Assembly: GCA_002382975.1 (NCBI GenBank)
Contig: DFTB01000015.1
Span: 79,428-143,427, forward strand
DNA from: Fibrobacter sp. UBA4223
GTDB lineage: Bacteria > Fibrobacterota > Fibrobacteria > Fibrobacterales > Fibrobacteraceae
Direction: 5' to 3'
Length of the DNA: 64,000 nucleotides
Shown here: positions 1-8,040 of the stretch, in pieces
Numbering within the stretch: the first letter of the stretch is position 1
Layout: every line of letters starts with the position of its first letter
Program-made: the position numbers and the translations under genes
Notes under the pieces: generated by a model
Told to the model about the DNA's origin: nothing
What the model saw: only the letters and a program-made list of their open reading frames with translations
The model's database searches: none

Positions 1-129
1 TGCCTTGTTCGCAACTTCAACGAAAGTGGCGGAGATTATCTGAAGGTTGCTCCGCATTTTTGCAAGGCGGCCCACTTAAACCGCAAACTTGTTGAGGAAG
101 CCAAGGCGAAACGGACGTTTTCAAAATGA
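1..129 (+). CDS. 3' end of an unidentified protein (partial)
   Basis: The frame is open from the left edge to a TGA at 127-129 and encodes the last 42 residues. The tail is basic and contains one Cys and two His (PHFCKAAHLNRK). Its stop overlaps the ATG of the next gene (ATGA at 126-129), so the two are probably translationally coupled. The tail alone does not identify a family. An enzyme working with the downstream amidohydrolase would fit the coupling, but this is inference. Confidence 0.6.
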   Translation, partial: CLVRNFNESGGDYLKVAPHFCKAAHLNRKLVEEAKAKRTFSK

Positions 130-926
130 TGACGGACTATCATGTTCATATTGGCCAATGGAACGATGTCTATTTTAAGGCAGAAGATATTTTCTATGCC
201 TTGAAAAAAAATGGCATTGGCGAATGCTGGTTTTCTTCTACAACCAGTTGCTTGTATTCAAAAACAATTGTCGCAGGAAAAAGTGATGCCGAATCCTTAA
301 GTCACGAGGAACTTTATCTAAAAATCCGCGAAGAAGTCAAATCTGCCTTGGAATATGCGAAAACAATAGATTTCAAGGCTCATGCCCTTTATTGGGTTGT
401 TCCCGATATTGTCAAAAGCGGCATTGGCATTGAGCGGGCAATGACAGAATGCCCTTACGATGGTTTCAAGTTACACCCTCGCGCTCAAGAGTGGAAACTT
501 GACGATCCCGTAACTGTAAATTTTACGGAAGAGCTCTTTTCGTATGCGGAAAAACAAAAATTGCGTATTTTGATTCATACAGGGGCCAGTGGCGATGATT
601 CGCCGAAACGGTTCGAGCATTTTATCAAAGTTCATCCAAAATGCCTTGTTCAGCTTGCACATTTGAAAGACCTAGATGCTCAGGAATATATGCTAAAAAA
701 TTACCCTAATGTAGTGGTCGATTCCTCTTTTGCCGGCGAGAACGAAATTGGAGCACTTGTAGGTGACGGCATCGAACGCAAGCGAATCCTTTGGGGGACC
801 GATATGCCAGTTACCTATTGGTGGTATAATGTCCTCGGGAAAGAAAAAAATCCGAGTATAGGAAAAGAAGTGTTGACCGAGTTTTATAAGAGAAATCATT
901 ATCCGGCCGCATCACAATCACTTTAA
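126..926 (+). CDS. Amidohydrolase-2 family metal-dependent hydrolase
   Basis: A 266-residue TIM-barrel hydrolase of the amidohydrolase-2 type. The metal and catalytic signature is visible in order: HxH near the N-terminus (His6 and His8, in YHVHIG), KLHP around residue 115, His151 in LIHTGAS, His179 in LAHLKD and Asp226 in LWGTDMP. Members hydrolyse or decarboxylate small cyclic or carboxylated substrates in the cytoplasm; the substrate here cannot be read. There is no signal peptide. The start overlaps the upstream stop, and a second ATG follows immediately at 129. The family is secure, the substrate unknown. Confidence 0.85.
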   Translation: MMTDYHVHIGQWNDVYFKAEDIFYALKKNGIGECWFSSTTSCLYSKTIVAGKSDAESLSHEELYLKIREEVKSALEYAKTIDFKAHALYWVVPDIVKSGIGIERAMTECPYDGFKLHPRAQEWKLDDPVTVNFTEELFSYAEKQKLRILIHTGASGDDSPKRFEHFIKVHPKCLVQLAHLKDLDAQEYMLKNYPNVVVDSSFAGENEIGALVGDGIERKRILWGTDMPVTYWWYNVLGKEKNPSIGKEVLTEFYKRNHYPAASQSL

Positions 927-944
927 TTTTGCAGGGAAGATGCC

Positions 945-1676
945 ATGAGCACTGTATTTATCATCCTTCTCGTAATCTTGCTGATTATCGTTGGCATAAT
1001 ATTGCTCGTCAATATTGGCATCCGATTCGCTATATTCACCGCCAGCGCCGTCATCGACATTGTCAAGAGCCCCGCATCGCTGTTTTTTATCATGTGCTTC
1101 ATAGGGTTCGTCATTTTCGTACTTGTCGATATGAAAAAATCTCCGAGTGGTTCGTCCTACGATCACGGCAAGGATATTTCTGTAGCTACAGAATACAAGC
1201 AGTCCCACCCCGAAGAAACCTATCATAAACCCAAGGAGAGAACATATAAGCAAAATGACGAGGGTGGGTACAAATCAAAACAATCTGCCGAGGAAGTCAA
1301 CTACGATGTCCCTCTCCAAACAGGGTCAAACCATGACTACATCATGGAAAACACCTTCCAAAAACCAGGTGTCGTCATGGAACTTACCCCTCAACTCGAA
1401 AGCGGCCTCGTCTATGCCATAAAGGTGTTCAAGAGTCAGTTCGGACCAGACTTCTCACCTACCATCATCTCCGCCCATGACTCCTACCATATACACGACA
1501 AGTGGTCCCGCCATAGATATGGACAAGCTGTTGATATCAGTCTCGCTGACCTGCCCCTGAACCCGAGAAGACGGGTCGTAAGAATCCTCGAAGGAACCCT
1601 CCCAAAAGACTACAAGGTAAGATGGGAAAGCCAGTATACCCAAAACGAACACATCCACCTCCAATCCAATCACTAA
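945..1676 (+). CDS. Membrane-anchored M15-like Zn peptidase (D-Ala-D-Ala carboxypeptidase fold)
   Basis: A 243-residue protein with two N-terminal membrane segments (about residues 4-24 and 43-62), a polar Lys/Ser/Tyr-rich linker to about 125, and a C-terminal domain. That domain has the M15/VanY-type pattern S-x-H-x-x-G-x-A-x-D (Ser188 to Asp197, His190 and Asp197 as zinc ligands) and a final EHIHLQ in which His236 or His238 would complete the site. M15 enzymes cut D-Ala-containing peptidoglycan peptides, so a cell-wall or periplasmic peptide substrate is likely. An AGGGAAG ribosome site precedes the ATG. The gene heads a tight co-directional set with two trypsin-fold proteins and a membrane protein. 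Confidence 0.7.
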   Translation: MSTVFIILLVILLIIVGIILLVNIGIRFAIFTASAVIDIVKSPASLFFIMCFIGFVIFVLVDMKKSPSGSSYDHGKDISVATEYKQSHPEETYHKPKERTYKQNDEGGYKSKQSAEEVNYDVPLQTGSNHDYIMENTFQKPGVVMELTPQLESGLVYAIKVFKSQFGPDFSPTIISAHDSYHIHDKWSRHRYGQAVDISLADLPLNPRRRVVRILEGTLPKDYKVRWESQYTQNEHIHLQSNH

Positions 1677-1694
1677 ATCCAACAGGATGTCATC

Positions 1695-2402
1695 ATGAAA
1701 CACGCAATCACTCTCATAATCGGCATCCTGGCAACCTCCGCGTTCGCCGAGTTTGTACCCACCTACCTTACAGAGGCCGACTCTGGAAAGGCCGATACCG
1801 TAAATATGAACGTCAGCAAGGTTTATGGCACGGGTATCGCATTCCACGAGCACTACATCGTTACCACTGGTGACGTTGCTCGCCACGCAAAGAAACTGGC
1901 CGCAATCGTGGTCATGGTCAATAACACACCTGTTGTAGCCAGAGTAGAACGCTCTGCCGACACTCTGTTCAACAAAGATAAGAACGAATACCTCAACATG
2001 GCTATTCTCCAAGTTGACAACGATGTTCCACTAAACGCATGTAAAATCGAAGAGAGACTAATCAAAGTCGGTGAACCCGTAACCGTCACTGGCTTCCCTG
2101 AGGACAGTAAAAAGGTACAGGTGAAGTCCTTGCCAGCAAAAGTCGTTGCAGACTCTACATACCCTGATTATGTGGCAAACGCCATCAATGCGAAGTTGCC
2201 TAGCGGATTCGGCGGAGCAGCCCTGTCTAGTCATGGAAAGGTAATTGGCATGATATTCGGGTACAGCACACGCAAGCCAAACACATCGTTCTTCTATGAC
2301 GGTATTCTGATGTCCGAGTACATCTTACACCGAAACAAGCCAACCACGACAGACGTATCGAAATGCACTTATCAGGTACGAAGCTACGTCCCCATAGAAT
2401 AA
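1695..2402 (+). CDS. Exported trypsin-fold pseudoprotease
   Basis: A 235-residue protein with a clear signal peptide (residues 1-18, ending AFA). The body follows the chymotrypsin/trypsin fold of the next gene, but all three catalytic positions differ. The His of VTAxHV is Asp60 (VTTGDV), the Asp of RDIVLL is Asn101 (LNMAIL), and the Ser of GxSGGP is Phe172 (SGFGGA). It is therefore predicted to be proteolytically inactive, perhaps a binding or regulatory partner of the intact paralogue starting three bases downstream. An AGGA ribosome site lies before ATG 1695. The assignment rests on alignment by eye to its neighbour. Confidence 0.65.
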   Translation: MKHAITLIIGILATSAFAEFVPTYLTEADSGKADTVNMNVSKVYGTGIAFHEHYIVTTGDVARHAKKLAAIVVMVNNTPVVARVERSADTLFNKDKNEYLNMAILQVDNDVPLNACKIEERLIKVGEPVTVTGFPEDSKKVQVKSLPAKVVADSTYPDYVANAINAKLPSGFGGAALSSHGKVIGMIFGYSTRKPNTSFFYDGILMSEYILHRNKPTTTDVSKCTYQVRSYVPIE

Positions 2403-2404
2403 TC

Positions 2405-3064
2405 ATGATACGGCTAATCGGTATCATCCTTGCGTTTGCCGTCATGGCTTTTGCGGAAGGGTTTCACAACGGCACGGGGTTCTTTGTCAACTCAGAGTAC
2501 ATCGTGACTGCGTATCATGTCGTCAATGATTACGACTACAATTGTTATTACGATATCCAGAACGATTCGTGCTATAAGGTACATATCGTTGATTACGATA
2601 AGGAAAGAGACATTGTTCTGTTGAAGCTGGACGAGGAACCTGTTGAAATGCCTAGGGTATGTCGTATCGCACACTCGGAATTGCCTGTCGGGGAAAAACT
2701 CACCTCGTATGGCTACGTTGAACCGTTTCTTGACCATGATTTGACCGTTATCCCTATGAACATCCGTGTTCAATATCGCTACGACGGTGATTATAGTTAT
2801 TATCGCATGACTGGAACTCTGCAGCTTGGCATGTCTGGCGGGCCAAATTTTACAACGGATGGCCGAATTGGTGGAATGAGCAAGTCAATCTCGACAATGG
2901 AACGTAATACCAGCAACCTGGTTAAGTCTACTGAAGTAATTCGTTTCCTTCGTAAGAATGGTGTACAGGAATATCCGAACACCAAGAATGTCAAAAAATG
3001 TGTTATCAGCATCGTGAACAGTAAGAAAGTATTCAGGTCTGCTCACGAAGAATGGGGGGTATAG
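2405..3064 (+). CDS. Exported trypsin-like serine protease
   Basis: A 219-residue periplasmic serine protease of the trypsin/S1 fold. I chose the ATG at 2405 because it opens a typical signal peptide (residues 1-17, ending MAFA); an in-frame ATG at 2363 would add 14 polar residues inside the upstream gene. The triad is intact: His38 in VTAYHVV, Asp69 in RDIVLLKLD, Ser144 in GMSGGP. No PDZ domain is visible, so it is smaller than DegP or HtrA. It lies between its inactive-looking paralogue and a membrane protein, spaced by two or three bases, which implies one transcript. Confidence 0.75.
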   Translation: MIRLIGIILAFAVMAFAEGFHNGTGFFVNSEYIVTAYHVVNDYDYNCYYDIQNDSCYKVHIVDYDKERDIVLLKLDEEPVEMPRVCRIAHSELPVGEKLTSYGYVEPFLDHDLTVIPMNIRVQYRYDGDYSYYRMTGTLQLGMSGGPNFTTDGRIGGMSKSISTMERNTSNLVKSTEVIRFLRKNGVQEYPNTKNVKKCVISIVNSKKVFRSAHEEWGV

Positions 3065-3067
3065 AAT

Positions 3068-4270
3068 ATGGCAGTTTTTGAAACGCTTTTTATCTTGGTT
3101 GGGCTTCTCGTGGGGTTTGTGTCGCGGGGCGGAATGTATCTATTCCTGCTTCCGCTTGCGGTAGTGGCGCTCGTGCTCGCCATTATGAACAGGCCGAGCC
3201 AAACGGGTTCCAGGGCAAAGAAAATCGTGAGTTCGATTTTGTCGGCGGCATACCTTGTCGCGGTAATTGCCTGCTTACTTACTTTTTTCAAAGGCGATTC
3301 CAAAGAACGGTCCGAAGTTCCCCAAAAGGAGACGGCAGTTGCATCGCAGGCTTTAGATTGCAAGGACATGTCCGTTCTGGAAGAGAAGGTGGATAAAATC
3401 CATTCCATGCTTGACGACATGAAATTTGAATACAGCCTAATTGGAAAAAGCGATCTGGAACGGGTCAAGGCGGAAATCGCCATGCATGACGACGAATTGA
3501 TTGAGTGCGACCCCACAAAATCGAGGGACTGCATGCAGTTCTCAAATTATGGGACAGAACGCGACAGCACCAGGTTTTACATGGTATCCTTGTACTGGAC
3601 GTTGCCGAGATTCCAAGTTTATCCTAAATGGGTCCATCGGAAAATCATCAAGGGGCTGTTGGGCGAGGACTTGACCGATGCCGACACGGTCCTTGATGCT
3701 GGACATATAAGAGAAATCCATAAAAGGGCCCTTTATCGGCAGGTGGAAGAATACAAGAGGAGCATTGAGTACGAACTCAGGAATTATCCCAATGACTGGT
3801 ACTATGACAGCGCCCAGACGGAAGTCGCCGCCACCCTCAAATACGAGCGCATGGACAGTATAGATGTTGCGTTCGATTCACAGCTGTGGACGACCTATTA
3901 TATTTCGAATGCCGGGTACGATGCCGGTGCCGCCGGAGGATACAATTACGAGTATCATCGCACATTCTCAAAGAAAGACGGGTCGCTGGTTGATTCCACT
4001 ATTTTCAATCCAGAAGAAAAGGAAAAGATTGTATCGCTTCTTCGCAAATATGCGGAAAAATACGATGCCCGTCCCAATGCCATCGGCGTGGATTTCAAGC
4101 TGGAGCCTTCTTTCTTGAAGGACGGTATCGGTTTTGATGGTTCCTCTTTCGAAATCGGCGAGCACACCCACGGCAGCGTGATGATCGTGGTGCCTTACAA
4201 GGAAATTCTGCCCTATATGGAAACTTGGGCTCGCCGGGAATTCGGTCTTACTGAAGGCGGAGGTTCGTAA
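3068..4270 (+). CDS. Membrane protein with DUF3298/RsiV-like C-terminal domain
   Basis: A 400-residue protein with three N-terminal hydrophobic segments (about 5-20, 23-40 and 54-73) and a large hydrophilic remainder. Residues about 270-390 contain GAAGGYNYEYHRTFSKKDG, a short run of Leu-rich helix, then PSFLKDGIGF and a final VPYKEILPYM. This order resembles the DUF3298 domain found at the C-terminus of RsiV and PdaC. In those proteins the domain binds or acts on cell-wall-related ligands. The assignment is inference from pattern only. Start codon context is ordinary. It is the last gene of the protease cluster and may be its membrane anchor or sensor. Confidence 0.55.
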   Translation: MAVFETLFILVGLLVGFVSRGGMYLFLLPLAVVALVLAIMNRPSQTGSRAKKIVSSILSAAYLVAVIACLLTFFKGDSKERSEVPQKETAVASQALDCKDMSVLEEKVDKIHSMLDDMKFEYSLIGKSDLERVKAEIAMHDDELIECDPTKSRDCMQFSNYGTERDSTRFYMVSLYWTLPRFQVYPKWVHRKIIKGLLGEDLTDADTVLDAGHIREIHKRALYRQVEEYKRSIEYELRNYPNDWYYDSAQTEVAATLKYERMDSIDVAFDSQLWTTYYISNAGYDAGAAGGYNYEYHRTFSKKDGSLVDSTIFNPEEKEKIVSLLRKYAEKYDARPNAIGVDFKLEPSFLKDGIGFDGSSFEIGEHTHGSVMIVVPYKEILPYMETWARREFGLTEGGGS

Positions 4271-4276
4271 AATTCT

Positions 4277-4305
4277 TTGACTTAGGACGGCGCCTTTTTT
4301 ATATA
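4277..4305 (+). promoter_or_regulatory. Promoter of the fused spermidine-synthase gene
   Basis: TTGACT (4277-4282), a 17-base spacer and TATATA (4300-4305). The expected transcription start falls about three bases before the ATG at 4316, and no ribosome-binding site fits between them, so the transcript would be nearly leaderless. Confidence 0.6.
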
Positions 4306-4315
4306 AATTTACGCC

Positions 4316-7300
4316 ATGAACATCCTAGTCTATTTCCTCTTTGCTCTTTCGGGTTTTGCAGGCCTCATTTACGAAGGTTCCTGGGCCCGCTACCTCAAGC
4401 TTTTCTTGGGCCACGCCAGTTACGGCCAGGTGCTCACGCTCTGTATCTATATGGGCGGCCTTGCCATCGGTAGTTTTATCGCTGGCAAGATGGTGGAATG
4501 GGTAAAGCGGCCCCTGCTTGGCTATGCGGCGGTGGAACTGGCCATCGGTATTGGCGGCCTGGTTTACCATCCGCTCTACAACCTGCTTACGGGATTTTTC
4601 TTTGATAGTGAATGGATTGCGGGCCTGGGCTTTACGGGCGCCGAGATTATCAAGGTGGTGCTTGCCACGGGTTCTACGCTCCCCATTGCCATTGCGGTGG
4701 GCATGACCTTCCCCTTTATTGCGGCGGGGCTCTTGCGCAAGAGTGGTCAGGAACTTTCGCTCCCCATGCTCTACTTTACCAACAGCCTGGGTTCTGCTAT
4801 CGGCATTCTGGTGACCAGCTACCTGCTGATTCCCGAATTGGGAAACCACGCCACCCTCTGCGTGGCGGCTTCTATCAACTTCTTGCTGGCGGCGGTTTTC
4901 GGCTACATCGGGTTTGCCACGTCTCCCAACAAGGAAGACGACGAGGATGATGCTGCGGATGTTGGTGTGGACCGTGCCGCCGAGCCGCTGAACGTTGACT
5001 ATGTTGCAGAACACAAGCTGCCCATGCCACCCAAGAATACCTGGCTCTGGATTGCGGCCATTACGGGGCTTACCTCTTTCGTTTACGAGATTGTCTGGAT
5101 ACGCCTGCTGAGCCTCTTGATGGGCAGCTCTAGCCACAGCTTCGATCAGATGCTTTCGGCTTTTATTCTGGGACTTGCCATCGGAAGCGCCGTCAGCGGC
5201 AAGCTTTTGAAAAAAGATTCCTTGGTCATCCTTTCCCTGGCCCAGATTTTTATGGCGTTTTTCGCCCTGTGCACGCTCTACTTCCACAAGCCCTTCTGGG
5301 GCATGATGAACGAGGCGAACCAGATTTTCAACACCACCGCCGACGGCTATATCTGCTGGAGCCTTTTCAAGTATGCCCTTTCCGTTTTGTGGATGGTGCC
5401 TACCAGTTTCTTTGCGGGCATGACGCTCCCGCTTATCACGGTGATTCTCACCCGGGCCTTCAAGAGCGAAGCCCCCATCGGCAAGGTTTACGGCTGGAAT
5501 ACGGTGGGCTCCATCATCGGTTCGGCAGGTGGCGGCCTGATTCTCTTGCCATTCTTGCAGCTGAAGGGCGCCCTGGTGCTTGCCGCCGTGCTGGACTTTG
5601 CCATCGGCTTTGTGCTGCTGGTGGTCTATCGTAAAAAGTTCCGCTACAGCGTGCCTTTCTACCTGGTGGCGGCCCTGATGGTTCTGCCTTCCATCTTTGT
5701 GAATTTTGACCCGCACCTGGTGACATCGGGTGCGTTCCGCGCCTACAAGAACCTGCATCCCGACGAAAAGATTGTGGTGAAGGACGGAAAGACGGCCACC
5801 ATCAGTTTCCACGAGTCCGATGTGCATTGGTATATCAAGACCAACGGCAAGGCCGACGCCAGCATGAGCAAGGACCGCAAGCACCCCATCGAAGGGGACG
5901 AACTGACCCAGGCGGCTACGGCGTTCATGCCCATGGCGGTGCGCTCCGAGCCCTACGACGCGGGCATGGTGGGATTTGGCTCTGGCATGGGTGCCCATTA
6001 CCTGCTGGCCGACCCGCTGCTGAAGGACTTTGACTGCGTGGAAATCGAGGACGAGATGATGAATCTTGCCCGCGGGTTCTATCCCTGGAACGCCCGCGGC
6101 TACGACGACCCCCGCATCCACATTTACATCGACGACGCCCAGACGTTTTTCCTGACCAACCGCCGCAAGTACGACCTGCTGATCAGCGTGCCCAGCAACC
6201 CCTGGGTCAGCGGCGTGGCGAGCCTTTTCAGTCACGAGTTCTACGCCAAGATGCGCCGCTACATGAAACCTGGCGGACTTTGGGTCCAGTGGATTCAGAC
6301 CTACGAATTCAACGACCAGCTGTTCCTGAACATCTTGAAGGCGCTGGACGTGGTGTTCCCCTACGTGAGCCTCTACCGCGCTCCCGAAGAACCCGACATC
6401 ATCATTATCGCAAGCGACCAGCCGGTAATCCAGAAGAACATCGGGCGGTTCAGCACCGACCCCGTGCTGGTGGCGGAATTCGAGCGCATCCATCGGGAAC
6501 CCGACTTCTTCGGCGAACAGAACTTCCTGTTCACCTCCAAGATGGTCCGGCCCATGATGGAAAACATCCAGCCCAACAGCATCTTCACGCCCATTGTGGA
6601 TAACAAGGCCGAAGAGGCCCGCTTTGTGCATTCCAACGCCCATATTGTGCAGGTGTTCGACAGCTGCGAAGTCTGCTGGCCCGAATACCTGGACAGTGCC
6701 GACTACGCGCTTCGCAGACCCGCCAAGGTCAAGGCCATGATGCAGAACAAGGACACCTACCGCGAAAATGCGCTGCTCGCCTACCTTGTCCGTACGGATT
6801 CCCTGATGCGTGCCGCCGCCCAGGCCCCCGCTCCGCAGGATACTAGTGGTGTCGCATCCTCCGGCAACAACGTCGTTCCGGCCTCCAACAACAACGTCAT
6901 TCCGGCCCCCGAGCCGGAATCTGGCGCCCTGGCGCAAAAGCCCCGCTTCATGGTGGCCGAAGCCTCGCCCGAATGGAAAAAGTTCCGCGAAGAATACATC
7001 GAGTGGATTCGTGGCATTCCCATGGAAGCCCGCGACACCAACGCCGTCTATGTGAAGGTCCGTGACCTGGTGAACGCAGGGGTGTTCCCCGCCTCCTTTG
7101 TAGATGAATTCAACATCCTGGAAACGGCTCGCGCCAAGGACTACGCGACAGCGGCCAAACTGGTGGCGGATTTCTATGAAAAGTACGAAATCAAGAACAT
7201 GGACGAATTCTTCCTCCGGAACGTCGCCGTCATATCGTTCCTCGCCCGTGAACCCGAACTGGCCAACGCCCTGTACAAGGACGCCATCAGGCGTCACGAA

Positions 7301-7387
7301 GATATCCCGGCCGTAGAAAAGCTCCTCATCGAAAAGGAAATTGTCCGCCTCCGCCGGGAACAGACCCGCAAGAACATGGGGATGTAG
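4316..7387 (+). CDS. Fused multi-spanning membrane / spermidine-synthase-like protein
   Basis: A 1023-residue protein. Residues 1-200 and about 240-450 are two copies of one multi-helix module: each starts with a GxxxxxYExxWxRxL pattern and continues to GLAIGSxxxGK. They are followed by a SpeE-like Rossmann domain with GFGSGMGAHYL (SAM-type loop), VEIEDEM, and a YDLLISVPSNPW stretch. The last 250 residues are soluble and alpha-helical, interrupted by a Pro/Asn-rich stretch near 850. Soluble spermidine synthases are about 290 residues; this matches the large fused MFS/spermidine-synthase family, whose substrate is not established. The gene is monocistronic and followed by a hairpin. Confidence 0.8.
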   Translation: MNILVYFLFALSGFAGLIYEGSWARYLKLFLGHASYGQVLTLCIYMGGLAIGSFIAGKMVEWVKRPLLGYAAVELAIGIGGLVYHPLYNLLTGFFFDSEWIAGLGFTGAEIIKVVLATGSTLPIAIAVGMTFPFIAAGLLRKSGQELSLPMLYFTNSLGSAIGILVTSYLLIPELGNHATLCVAASINFLLAAVFGYIGFATSPNKEDDEDDAADVGVDRAAEPLNVDYVAEHKLPMPPKNTWLWIAAITGLTSFVYEIVWIRLLSLLMGSSSHSFDQMLSAFILGLAIGSAVSGKLLKKDSLVILSLAQIFMAFFALCTLYFHKPFWGMMNEANQIFNTTADGYICWSLFKYALSVLWMVPTSFFAGMTLPLITVILTRAFKSEAPIGKVYGWNTVGSIIGSAGGGLILLPFLQLKGALVLAAVLDFAIGFVLLVVYRKKFRYSVPFYLVAALMVLPSIFVNFDPHLVTSGAFRAYKNLHPDEKIVVKDGKTATISFHESDVHWYIKTNGKADASMSKDRKHPIEGDELTQAATAFMPMAVRSEPYDAGMVGFGSGMGAHYLLADPLLKDFDCVEIEDEMMNLARGFYPWNARGYDDPRIHIYIDDAQTFFLTNRRKYDLLISVPSNPWVSGVASLFSHEFYAKMRRYMKPGGLWVQWIQTYEFNDQLFLNILKALDVVFPYVSLYRAPEEPDIIIIASDQPVIQKNIGRFSTDPVLVAEFERIHREPDFFGEQNFLFTSKMVRPMMENIQPNSIFTPIVDNKAEEARFVHSNAHIVQVFDSCEVCWPEYLDSADYALRRPAKVKAMMQNKDTYRENALLAYLVRTDSLMRAAAQAPAPQDTSGVASSGNNVVPASNNNVIPAPEPESGALAQKPRFMVAEASPEWKKFREEYIEWIRGIPMEARDTNAVYVKVRDLVNAGVFPASFVDEFNILETARAKDYATAAKLVADFYEKYEIKNMDEFFLRNVAVISFLAREPELANALYKDAIRRHEDIPAVEKLLIEKEIVRLRREQTRKNMGM

Positions 7388-7403
7388 GGGGAAGCCTCCC
7401 CCT
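7386..7403. terminator. Hairpin at the end of the spermidine-synthase-like gene
   Basis: A six-base-pair stem (AGGGGG/CCCCCT) with a six-base loop begins in the stop codon. No T-run follows, so termination activity is uncertain. Confidence 0.4.
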
Positions 7404-7712
7404 CGCTTCAGCCCCGTCGTCATGGCGTGCTACGACCCGCCATCTAGCCGTGTCTTCCGCTACCTCCTCTCCTAGGGGCTCCGCCCCTAACACCCCGTAA
7501 ATAATCCGAGCCTCAAGGGCACAGTCGCCTGCAAAAAAGACCGTCGGTCGCAACTTCACTTTGTTCGTCGCTACCCTCCGGATTTTTTGCCTAGCAACTA
7601 TGCCCTCTCGCCTCGCAAATGGGTTTCGCTACGCAGGAGGTTGCTCGGTCACGGTGTTCCCTCGCAACCACAAGAGGCTTTATAAAATGTCTTGGAAAAA
7701 CGTAAAATGCTT
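7388..7712. other. Non-coding stretch with GC hairpin repeats
   Basis: About 325 bases without a convincing gene. It holds a perfect seven-base-pair hairpin (TAGGGGC...GCCCCTA, 7473-7489), the small palindrome GACCGTCGGTC, and a Cys/Arg-rich open frame with no ribosome site. No RNA gene was recognised. Confidence 0.4.
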
Positions 7713-7994
7713 TTATTGCATTCTAATGTACATGCAGGCGTCAATGAGACATGACCATTCTTTTTCGCGACAATTATAATTGGCAAAAACAGAATCAGCA
7801 TATGCTCTCATACGAGGCTCATAGTCGGGACTGCAACCTTCACATGTAAAGTTATTTTCCACATGTTTCATACATTCGCTGTAAAGTTTTTCTCTAGATT
7901 CAGGTTCCGTATAATTGCTGGAATCACTAGAATTATTGTCTGAACAACCAATCAGTGTTAAGGAGAAAAGGAGAAAAAAAGAAAATTTTTTCAT
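7713..7994 (-). CDS. Small Cys-rich lipoprotein
   Basis: A 93-residue protein. Residues 1-17 form a lipoprotein signal with lipobox LIGC, so Cys17 would be lipidated. The mature part is short, acidic and carries five further cysteines (including CEGC), which suggests disulfides in the periplasm or at the surface. No family was recognised. It stands alone between a converging gene and the beta-barrel gene upstream on the same strand. Confidence 0.6.
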   Translation of the reverse strand: MKKFSFFLLFSLTLIGCSDNNSSDSSNYTEPESREKLYSECMKHVENNFTCEGCSPDYEPRMRAYADSVFANYNCREKEWSCLIDACMYIRMQ

Positions 7995-8040
7995 GGATTG
8001 TCCTCTTGTGGTATTGCGGTCTCGAAAATAACAACAAACC

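Noticed and set aside
4325..7423. A 1032-codon open frame antisense to the spermidine-synthase-like gene
   Set aside because: It mirrors codon bias of the real gene, is rich in His, Gly and Val without motifs, and has no ribosome site. Similar long antisense frames over leuS, yidC and rnr were rejected for the same reason.
7561..7779. A 72-codon frame in the 7.4-7.7 kb spacer
   Set aside because: No ribosome site; it overlaps the lipoprotein gene and hairpin repeats.
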